In this document: in pieces, positions 28,260-37,155 of the stretch
How positions within the stretch are numbered: position 1 is the first letter of the stretch
Layout of the letters: each line of letters starts with the position of its first letter
NCBI GenBank assembly: GCA_963726785.1
Contig: CAVSDJ010000007.1
Span: forward strand, 2,046,001-2,110,000
Length of the DNA: 64,000 bases
Source: DATEKX01 sp963726785
Lineage (GTDB): Bacteria; Acidobacteriota; Blastocatellia; UBA7656
Direction of reading: 5' to 3'
Program-made: the position numbers and the translations under genes
Notes under the pieces: generated by a model
Database searches by the model: none
What the model was told of the DNA's origin: nothing
The model's input: only the letters and a program-made list of their open reading frames with translations

Positions 28260-29654
28260 ATGAGCAAGATCAATCAATCTCGAACTGTTTGCGCGGCTTT
28301 ATTGACGATGTTGTGGACGGTCGTTTCGCTTGCGCCTGCTTTGGTGCGGCCCGTTGCGGCAGTCGGTGATGACAAAATTGCCAATCAACCGAAGGATGAT
28401 TACCGCGCGCGAAGACAACGATTGATGGAACAAATCAAAGACGGCGTGATCGTTTTGATAGGCGCGCGCGAAGATGATTTGGGCGAAGTCGGTCGCTTCC
28501 GCCAGAAAAATGACTTTATGTATTTAACCGGAGTGCAAACGCCTGCCGCTTATATGATGCTTATCCCTGCCGGAGTGATTCCAGATAAGCCCGCTAAAGA
28601 GATAGTCTTCATTCCGCCGCGCAATCTTATGCATGAAAAATGGACTGGCCCGCAAATAGGGCCGGGCGCGGAATCAGAAGCGAAGTTCGGCATTCAGGAA
28701 ATCGCAGACTCGACTACGTTCAAAACCAGACTAACCGAATTGCTGATGTCTTCTGCGTTCAAGCCCGATAGCTCAAACGGCAAGCCTGCCGCCAAGCTCT
28801 ATACGCTCATCCCCAGAGGCTCGACCGCCGAGATTGAACGCGAGACGTACTTTGTCGCAATGGTCAAACAGGCGGCCCCGCACGTGCAGGTGGTTGACGT
28901 TTAGCCTTTCATAGCGGAGTTGCGAAAGATAAAATCGCCCGCTGAAATCGAAATGCTTCAACGCGCTATAGACATCACGGGCGAAGCGCAACGAGAAGCT
29001 ATGCGAGCCATCAAACCCGGCGCGTTCGAATACGAAGCTCAAGCCGCGCTCGAAGCCGCCTTCACGCGCAACGGAGCGGAGCGGGTAGGCTTTCCGTCAA
29101 TCGTCGGCTCAGGCATCTACTCGACTGTCCTTCATTACAACGAAAATCATAAAAAGATCGAAGCAGGCGATACTGTCGTCGTTGACATAGGCGCGGAGTA
29201 CAGTTACTACACTGCAGACATCACGCGCACTTATCCGGCATCGGGCAAGTTCACACAGCGACAGCGCGAGATTTATCAATTGGTGCTCGACGCGCAGCGC
29301 GCCGCCGAAAAAGCTTACAAGCCGGGCACGAATATTGCGCAATTGCATCAGGCTGCGGTTGATACTATCAAGGCAAGCCCTCTCAGAGACAAACAGGGCA
29401 ACACGCTCGACAGGTATTTCATACACGGTCTGGGCCACTGGCTCGGAATGGATGTGCACGATGTCGGCAAATATTCGGATATGCCGATCGGCTCGGTCTT
29501 CACAATCGAGCCCGGCATTTACATCCCCGAAGAAAAGCTCGGCGTGAGGATAGAAGACGATTATCTGGTGACTGAAAAAGGGCTCGTCAAGTTGAGCGCC
29601 AAAATACCGTCCGAGCCTGACGAGATAGAACGATTGATGTCAGCGCGCCCATGA
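28260..29654 (+). CDS. Secreted Xaa-Pro aminopeptidase, family M24B, with in-frame TAG
   Basis: The ATG at 28260 follows GAGGAAAGC. The first 215 residues hold a signal peptide (CAALLTMLWTVVSLAPALV) and the N-terminal creatinase-like domain (RQRLMEQIKDGVIVLIGARE). A TAG at 28902-28904 stops the frame, but the same frame continues with PFIAELRKIKSPAEIEMLQR and the complete pita-bread catalytic domain. All metal ligands are there: VDIGAEYSYYTADITRTY (two Asp), HGLGHWLGMDVHDVG (His), IEPGIYIPE and VRIEDDYLVTEKG (two Glu). The expected residue at the TAG is probably Gln (CAG). It is either a sequence error, a recent nonsense mutation or a split gene. The enzyme removes N-terminal residues before proline and should be periplasmic. 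Confidence 0.9.
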
Positions 29655-29669
29655 CATTAAAGAAACGAT

Positions 29670-29744
29670 GTAGGGGTGACTGCTCTGGTCGACCCAGAAT
29701 GAACATGATTTCAATCTTTGGCGACCAGAGACGGTCGCCCCTAC
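29670..29744. repeat. Inverted-repeat element, family A, copy 2
   Basis: The left arm begins at 29670 (GTAGGGGTGACTGCTCTGGT) and the right arm ends at 29744 (GGCGACCAGAGACGGTCGCC plus CCTAC). It is the same element as 55-129, with more mismatches in the left arm. It lies 16 bases after the M24 peptidase stop codon. The rest of the 280-base gap to 29936 shows no gene. Confidence 0.8.
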
Positions 29745-29936
29745 ATCGAGTCTACTTGTCGTAGCGATGAATATTGATATAAGATTCGCGGCGCAACTTA
29801 GCCGGAAGTCCTGATTCGGAAATTGCGGCTGTCGAGTACTAAAACGAACACGGAGTTGGGTGTATCATTGCCACTAACCTTGGGTTTATGTAAGACAGCC
29901 GGATCAACTCTCGTTCGTAGCAAGTAAGGTCTAAAT

Positions 29937-32379
29937 ATGTCGCGGGAACATAAGAGCCGACGCGAAGTAGTCAATGCACTGAAATCCATACCTTCGATGT
30001 CCGACCTGCTCTCGATGCACGAAGGCCATTTCGAATACGAACTCGATTTGGAAGTGATAGTCTACGGGCGCAACTATAACGGAAAAAAAGTTGGCCCTTA
30101 CGTTCGACTGCTGACGTTCGAGCCGGGCGAGACGATCATCACAGAAGGTGAGTGGGGAGGCAATACGTTTTACGTCGCAGTTGACGGTCGGCTCGATGTA
30201 TTCGTTAATGCAAACGGCGGCGGCGGCGTGAAGGTGGCAGAACTGCCCGCAGGCACTCAATTCGGCGAGATGTCTGTGCTTGCAGGCGTGCCGCGCAACG
30301 CTACCGTGAAGTCGCCGCCCGACCGCGCAGTGAAAGTGCTCGAAGTCCAGCGACCGGCGCTGCGCCTTCTACGCAAGATACCCGCCTTCGGCGAAACTCT
30401 CGACAAGACTTATCGCTCTCACGGCAGGACATCGCTGATCGGAGAGCCTGAAATCCAAGGCAGGCTTAAGCGACGAGATGGTCTCGCAGCTTGCCTCTAT
30501 CTCTCAATACAGGGTGTTGTCTAAGGGCCACGTGCTTTTCAGCGAAAGAGGGCGCGTTGATCGCTTATACATAATTCAGTCGGGATGGATGAGCCGCAAC
30601 AGTCTCGCAAGCGTCGTAGGACAGGCGCAAGTGCCGGAAGATTTTCTGGGCGACGGCTATTGTTTCGGCCTCGACGGAGTGATGAGGGACGCAGTCTGGC
30701 CTTATACGGCAACACTGATGGGGCGCACAGAACTTCTGGAAATCTCTGTAAGCAAGTTGCGCCAGAACGTCGCGCTCAGAGAAGCGTTAACGCGAGGGCT
30801 GGCCGCGTTCGCGCCTCCCGCAGCGATTGGAGAGAAGGTCAACTTCCCCCCCGAAGTTCGCGAAAAGGTGTTGTCTGCGCAGCAACGATTGATAAACACC
30901 GGCCTCGTGGACGCGAACAACCTGCTCGTGATGGACATGGACTTGTGCGTCCGATGCGGCAACTGTTCGCTCGCGTGCCACAAGATTCACGGGCAATCGC
31001 GCCTGACCAGACACGGAATCCATGTCACACGGCTCACTAAACCTAAAAAGAGCGCCGAGCAGAGCATTCTTTCTCCAGCCGTGTGCATGCACTGCAAAGA
31101 CCCTGAATGTTTGACCGGATGCCCGACGGGCGCAATCGGGCGGTTCGGCGGCGGGCAGATAGACATCAACCCTCAGACCTGCATAGGCTGCGGCGATTGC
31201 GCGTCGCAGTGCCCTTATGACGCTATCTCGATGGTGTCGCGCAAGAAAGAAGCGCCCAAAGCGAACGGCAGCTTTGCCAGCAAGCTGCGCGACCTGTTCA
31301 GGCTCACGCCTGACCCGCTTCCTCAGCCGGTCGAACAGACAGACGAGTTGATGGCGGTCAAGTGCAACCTCTGCGCGGGCACTGGCATGAATCCCGAAGG
31401 CAGCAAAGGTGTGGCTTATGGCTGCGAGGAGAGTTGCCCGACAGGCGCGCTTGCGCGCATAAATCCGCGAGAGTATTTCACTGAGATAGGCGAAATCGAA
31501 GGGCTTGTCTTCCGCGATCAATCTCATGCAATCGGGCGCAACATACACCGCTCCGACCCGCCGCGTCGCCTGATTCATATCGCGGGCGTGTTGATGACGT
31601 TGCTTCTGACGGCAGCGGGCGCATACGGCATCGCGCATTATGGACTGGGCGTGCGACTGGTGGGCTTTTTGAACATGCGCTGGATCACGGGGATTGTGGG
31701 GCTAATAGGCATCGCACTGGTGATGACCTATCCCGTCAGGCGGCAGATATTCACGAAGCGCGCGGGGGCTTTGCGCTACTGGATGCTCGCGCATTCTTAT
31801 ATCGGAGTTATCGCAGGCGTCATGATTCTCTTGCACGGAGGCACGGATTCGGGCGGAGCGTTTACAACAATACTGATGATCTGTTTCGATCTGGTCATCC
31901 TTACTGGCTTGTTCGGAATCTTCTGTTACCTGGTTGTGCCGCGCATGATGACCAAAATAGAAGGCGAGCCTCTGTTGATAGAGGATCTGCTGAAGCGGCG
32001 CGAAGAATTGCAGAACGAAATTGCGGAGTTGGCAAATTCGCCGTCAGAGCCTCTGCGTAATCTGGTGAAGAATAAAGTCGCGCCGCACTTCCTTTCATTC
32101 GGTAATCTGCTCAAGCAATATCTCTTGCGCGCGAGCCTCGACGATATGATCGAATCGGCGAAGCGCGATTTTCAACAGCAAGCGGCAGGGCTTGCAAGCT
32201 TAGAGGATAAGCAGAAATTCATGCGCGCGGTCGAAGCGGCGGCGACGTTGCGCCGTGTGGACGCGCTCATTTTTCTGCATCGCCTGTTGAAGGCATGGCT
32301 GGTGCCGCACGTGGTCTTTACTTCCTTGATGCTGGCATTGATGATTGTTCATATCATACAAGTTATTTATTTTGCATGA
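29937..32379 (+). CDS. cNMP-binding / four-cluster ferredoxin / membrane redox protein, one frameshift
   Basis: About 813 residues. Two Crp-like cyclic-nucleotide-binding domains come first: FEPGETIITEGEWGGNTFYV...AGTQFGEMSVLAG, then LSKGHVLFSERGRVDRLYII. The frame slips near 30460 between them. Next are four Fe-S cluster motifs like NrfC/DmsB proteins: CVRCGNCSLACH, CMHCKDPECLTGCP, CIGCGDCASQCP and CNLC...CEESCP. The C-terminal third is membrane-embedded, about five helices, with histidines placed to ligate b-type haem (RRLIHIAGVL, LAHSYIGVIAGVMILLHGG, FLHRLLKAWLVPH, LMIVHIIQV). A plausible role is a nucleotide-gated quinol- or ferredoxin-linked oxidoreductase; this is inference. It opens the cytochrome cluster. 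The next cluster gene is separated from it by an inserted GxxExxY element. Confidence 0.82.
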
Positions 32380-32401
32380 TGGTTTGAGTTTTAGGGGGAC
32401 A

Positions 32402-32865
32402 TTCACCGCAGAGACGCAGAGGACGCAGAGAAGGCGCAGAGGTGAAATTGTATCCCAATCAAGTTACACAGGTAGTCATAGGCGCGGCTATAGAAGTGCA
32501 TCGCTCAATTAGGACCAGGATTGCTGGAATCTGCTTACCAACAGTGTTTGGCGCGAGAGTTAAGCTTGAAAGGAATCTCGTTTCAAAAAGAGCGATGGCT
32601 TACGTTGGATTATAAGGGGATTCGAGTAGAACACGCTTACCGGCTGGATTTCTTAGTCGCGAATCTGGTAGTCGTAGAAGTCAAAGCGGTAGAATCTCTC
32701 ACTCCGATTGATGAAGCCCAGCTTTTGACTTATTTGAGGCTGGGAGGCTGGCAAGTTGGATTGCTGATTAATTTCAATGTTCCTGTTTTGAGACAAGGCA
32801 TACGTAGAAAGGTGCTAGGGCTAAAGGGATAAACCTCTGCGCCGCCTCTGCGTCTCTGCGGTGAA
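32402..32865. mobile_element. Inverted-repeat-bounded element carrying a GxxExxY gene, family E
   Basis: The 21-base ends TTCACCGCAGAGACGCAGAG+G at 32402-32422 and the exact reverse complement at 32845-32865 bound a unit of 464 bases. The inner parts of the arms (GGCGCAGAGG) also match. The only gene inside is the GxxExxY protein. A gene-less copy with the same ends lies at 47402-47497. No transposase is present. The right end is only 20 bases before the FHA-cytochrome start codon. Confidence 0.8.
32442..32832 (+). pseudogene. GxxExxY family protein, frameshifted
   Basis: The natural start is probably the GTG at 32442, giving VKLYPNQVTQVVIGAAIEVH, the usual N-terminus. A one-base insertion near 32506-32508 shifts the frame. 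The rest reads LGPGLLESAYQQCLARELSL and carries the name-giving G-x-x-E-x-x-Y motif (GLLESAY). It continues with LDFLVANLVVVEVKAVESLTPIDEAQLLTYL, resembling PD-(D/E)xK nuclease-like folds, and ends NFNVPVLRQGIRRKVLGLKG. Total about 130 residues, the normal family size. The family's function is unknown, though a nuclease link has been suggested by fold. It sits alone inside an inverted-repeat element. Confidence 0.85.
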
Positions 32866-32885
32866 CAGTATTTCGATTGGTAATT

Positions 32886-35800
32886 ATGGCCGGGACAAAC
32901 AGATTCTTCATTAAGCGAAAAGATATAGAAGTTGATGACGCCGTCATCGAAAGCGAAGGCTTGACCATTGGGCGGCTCATCACAAACGATCTGGTGCTGA
33001 ATCACCGCACTGTCTCTCGCACTCACGCGGGCATAAAAGAGATCAACAGCGAATACTGGATATTCAATCTATCCGGGTCTAACGGCACGCTCTTAAACGG
33101 CGAGCTTGTAGACAAGACTCCGCTTGCCGACGGCGATGCTATTCAAATTGGCCGGTACATTCTTCTGGTGAATTACGAACAGAACGGTCTCTCGATAGCA
33201 GTCGAGATGGAGATGGACGCGCACGGGCTGGAAGGCCGAACGGGCGTTATGCAAGCCGCCACACCATCTGCCGATGAATCGAGCGCCGCCACCATGAAGA
33301 TGGAAAATATTCCGCTGAATCTCAAAAAGTTTCTTCGGAGCGTAGGGAAAAAAAATCAGGGAACGGGAATGCTCACGGGCATTCTGTCGGCGCAGGATGA
33401 AGAAGCGCTCAAGGTGTTTTGGGAGAAGCGCAAGCGCGAAGCAGGCAAGATAGCCGAAAAGACTCCGCTGCGCCCAAAGGGTGATCGCAGGGTCGGCAAG
33501 ATTCAATTCAACTGGCGACCTACGCGCGATTTGAGAAAGCTCTGGCGCAAATCTTATTTCATATGGGGCGCGGTTATAGTCGGCGTGCTGTCGGTTGCGG
33601 CGCTTGCCCTCTACAATCAGGTTTATTCGCCCGGCCCGATTTCCGCTCCACACATATCGAATGAAGCGAGCACGCGAGACGTTTCTTTGCGCGCTAACAA
33701 CGGCTCCTGCTCCGAGTGCCACAGCCCTACGACCAGCATTCAATCCAAGTGCATTGATTGCCATAAGACTCACACGTTCGAGCCTTCGATTTCCAAAGCG
33801 CACACGGAGGCAGGGACTTGAATGCGTAAGCTGTCACGGCGAGCATATGGGCAAGGACTTCCGCCCGGGGCTTATCGGCTCTGCGATGTGCGTAAGCTGT
33901 CACAACGACGCTTCCAAATTCAAAGGGCGCGTGCTCGGCATCCCGCACGGCGGCACAGTCGGCTATCCCGCAAAAGATGGGAAGTGGGATTGGGCAGGGC
34001 TTTCGGAAACATCGTGGAAAAATAAAGAGCTCGCCGACACCGCTTCAAAATACACTCCCATCGAGCAGTTTCACATATCTGCACGTATCGGGCAGAGAGG
34101 GAGGCCGAACCAATTGCACTGACTGTCACGCGGCGGGGCTTCACACGGAAGAAGGGTTGCACCAATCGCCGCGCGCCACTTGCGCCGCCTGTCACAGCAT
34201 TTCCTTCGATGCGGGAAAGACAATTGCCGGGCCGAACTGCACCTCCTGTCACGCGCAGCACGGCGAAGATAAAGACATGATCGCCTCGCTTCGCAAAGCC
34301 ACTATTGAAGGAGGCCCGCAGGCCGATCAGTCGCGGGCTGAAAACATCCCGTGGATCGGCGGCGGCGGAGCGCAGGTCATAAGACATGACGATACGGGCG
34401 GGCGCTGGAGCTTTGAAACGGGAACGCACTTCGGCGCTTTGCCGTGGTACGGGTGGGTTGGGCTGATAGCGAGCTTTGCCCGTGCTGGGGCTTGCCTTCA
34501 TGGTCGGCAACAGCGTTCGCCGTAAATACTTTTTGAAGACTGCTCCACCGCAGGTTGTGCCGGAAAAAGCGGGAACGAAATTTCTCGACCTTGCGAAGCT
34601 CCAGGCGGAAGGCCCGGCTTATCCTCATCCGGTGGTTGATCCGCTGTTGTGCATAGGGTGTCACGCTTGCGTAGAGGCTTGCCCGCACGATGTGCTCGCA
34701 ATTGTTAACGGAGTATCTACGCCTGTGGCTTTGGATCAGTGCATGGAAGACACGAGCCTGCACGGTCGAATGCCCGACAAGCCCGAAGGCTTGCATCGTC
34801 ATCAACACGAATAAAAAGATACCGGCCCGCAAAGTGCCGAACCGCAATCAGCGATTGATGACGAATGTGCCGGGCATTTATATGGTCGGAGATGTTTCGG
34901 GCGTTCCCTTGATCAAGAACGCGCTCAACGAAGGCGCGCAGGTCATTGATTACATAGTCGAAGACTTGCAGAAACAAGGCAAAAACGGGAAGGCTGAATA
35001 CGACGTTGCAATCATCGGCATTGGCCCGGCTGGAATATCTGCCACATCTCTGGCGAAGCAGCGAGGGTTGAGCTACGTGGCAATCGAGCAGGACAAAGTC
35101 GTAAGCACGATTCAAAACTACCCTGCGGGCAAATATGTCTTCTTCAAGCCCGACACGGTCGAAGCGAAAGGCGGAGTCCCGCTTGAAGGCGTAGGCAACC
35201 AGAGAGAAGCCATTCTCGAATCGTGGATGAAGACGATGATGCAGCACGGACTTCAGATCAACGAAGATGAAAGCTGTAAAGACATCAAGCAGGAAGACGG
35301 CATATTCACGGTCATCACGGAGCAGGGCAAGCTCAAAGAGAAAGCTACATACAAAGTGCGCGCGGTCATACTGGCAATCGGCAATCGCGGAACACCTATG
35401 AAACTGCGCGTCCCCGGCGAAGAATTGAAATTCAAAGTGATGAACCCTCAGCCGATTGTCGCAAAGCACTGTCCGAAGTGCGGGCAATCGCGCAAAGGGA
35501 GCCAGCTTTTCTGCGTGAAGTGCGGGTCGCAGCTTCCCGTCCGAACTCCTGAGCCTTACGAAGACACCAAAGTCAAATACAAGGTTTCAGACCCAGCCGA
35601 TTACGTTAACAAGAAGGTGCATAGTCGTGGGCGCGGGCAATTCGTCCATCGAATCCGCCGTTGATTTGACGGGCTTCAAACGCGACGGCGAAGAAATCAA
35701 ATTCACGCGCGACAATGAAGTCACGCTCGTCGTCAGAAGCGATTTCAAGGGAGACTTAAAGCTCGGCAACAAGATGAACGTCTACGATTGCATGGACATG

Positions 35801-35980
35801 GGCAAGATCAAGGTCTTCTTCCGAACTGAAATCAAAGAGATCACGGAAACCGAAGTCGTGCTGATGGATGTGCGGACGAAAGAAGAGAAAGCGAGACTGG
35901 CAAACGATTATGTATTCGCCCTCATTGGCGGCGAGAAGCCTACGAAATTCCTCGAAGGCATAGGGATTAAGATAGGCTGA
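32886..35980 (+). CDS. FHA / heptahaem cytochrome / ferredoxin / permuted flavoprotein fusion, five frameshifts
   Basis: About 1030 residues from the ATG at 32886. Domains in order: FHA (GRLITNDLVLNHRTVSRTHA, NLSGSNGTLLNG); a basic linker; membrane helix YFIWGAVIVGVLSVAALAL; seven haem motifs (CSECH, CIDCH, CVSCH, CVSCH, CTDCH, CAACH, CTSCH); a second helix around GWVGLIASFAPVLGLAFMVG; a ferredoxin (CIGCHACVEACP, then RACTVECPTSPKAC); the segment TNVPGIYMVGDVSG; an FAD-binding fold (AIIGIGPAGISA); a zinc ribbon (CPKCG...CVKCG); and a second nucleotide fold (IVVGAGNSSIES). The GD segment normally ends such flavoproteins, so the domain looks circularly permuted. Frames slip near 33815, 34080, 34480, 34750 and 35622; no other start or terminator separates the parts, but a two-gene split cannot be excluded. 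Confidence 0.75.
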
Positions 35981-36042
35981 CGGCTGAAAAATTTTCATAA
36001 ATTCATCCCGGTGAATTTCGTCTTGAATAAAGTAGGAGAGAA

Positions 36043-36934
36043 ATGCGACTCCGTGACGATCACGTAGCTGAGATTGGCGCTTCGCGCAAACGATTCAAGA
36101 GATACGTAATGATTGTTTTTGCGCTGATGTTTGCTGCCATCTTTTCTTCATCAATGTTTGGCGGAAAAGGAGAGGCGCAATCAAGAAGAAGCCGGAGCAC
36201 GGCAACCGCGCCCGCCGCGCCCCCCGCTGGCTCAAGCAAGTTCAATCACACGTCATCGAAACACAGCGAGATCAAATGCGACCAGTGCCACACGCGACGA
36301 GCCGACGCCCTCAAGCCTGTGATGCCCGGACATCGCGCGTGCATCGCGTGTCACATCAAAGAATTTACTTCGACCAGTTTCGGCGTCTGCGCGAACTGCC
36401 ACGAGGGAATAACGGCGGTGCAGCCTAAAGTGCTGGCATTTCCCGAAAGACAGAGCTTTGGGACAGAGTTTTCGCACAAGACGCACGCGACATATCAAAG
36501 CGGCGAACGGCGAGCCGAGTGCTCGGACTGCCACACGGTACAGGGCCAGCGCGCCTCATTCCCCGGCCACCGCGAATGTTATGTTTGTCATAAAGCGCCT
36601 GAGCAGGTGAAAACTGGCGAGCGTGTGGGCGGAGCAAGCTGCGGCGAATGCCATACGACTACGGGCGACAAGACGCCGCCTTCCGTGATGAGCGGAGCTT
36701 ACAAATTCAGATTCACTCATCAAGTCCACGTACAGCGCGAAGGGATCAACTGCTCGGAATGTCACAGCGTGCTTACTGGCGGAGCGGAGGCTCAAGTATC
36801 GTCTGCCTGCTCTCAGAGAACATCGCGGGGGGGGTTATAAAAGCTGCGGGGGTTGCCACAACGGGCGGCGAGCGTTCGGCGGCGAGATTGTCAATAACGC
36901 CTGCGTCCGCTGTCACGGAAGACCCATGATATAG
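36043..36934 (+). CDS. Nine-haem periplasmic c-type cytochrome, one frameshift
   Basis: The ATG at 36043 follows AGGAGAGAA. An N-terminal membrane helix or signal (YVMIVFALMFAAIFSSSMF) and an Ala/Pro/Ser linker lead to a chain of haem motifs: CDQCH, CIACH, CANCH, CSDCH, CYVCH, CGECH and CSECH. The frame then breaks at a run of eight G (36827-36834); with seven G it continues YKSCGGCHNGRRAFGGEIVN and CVRCHG, ending at the TAG at 36932-36934. That makes nine haems in about 297 residues. Histidines before the motifs (FNHTSSKH, FSHKTHAT, FTHQVHV) resemble cytochrome c3/c7-type ligands. It probably accepts electrons from the membrane fusion protein directly upstream, 62 bases away. Confidence 0.88.
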
Positions 36935-36994
36935 GTCGGCAATCACACAGCCCTGAAAGTGCAATGGCATAAAGATAAGAGAAGGATGGCTGCC

Positions 36995-37103
36995 GGGAGC
37001 GCAGGCGTCCCGCCTGCCGGACTCGGCCATTGCAGAATTGAAATCTGCGAAGAGAATCCATTCTTAGCATTTCAAATCCGGCAGGCGGGACGCCTGCGTT
37101 CCC
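36995..37103. repeat. Inverted-repeat element, family F
   Basis: Arms at 36995-37021 and 37077-37103 are 27 bases long with one mismatch. Each arm contains the palindrome GCAGGCGTCCCGCCTGC or its variant. The element fills the gap between the nine-haem cytochrome and the WD40-caspase gene. Confidence 0.85.
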
Positions 37104-37155
37104 AGCTATGAGACTCCTCGCTCCCTAGCTGATGGCATCAGTACCGGAGTGTAAG

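Noticed and set aside
27928..28260. A 110-codon plus-strand frame
   Set aside because: It lies opposite the hicA leader and the short basic protein, ends inside the M24 peptidase leader, and resembles no protein; judged antisense noise.
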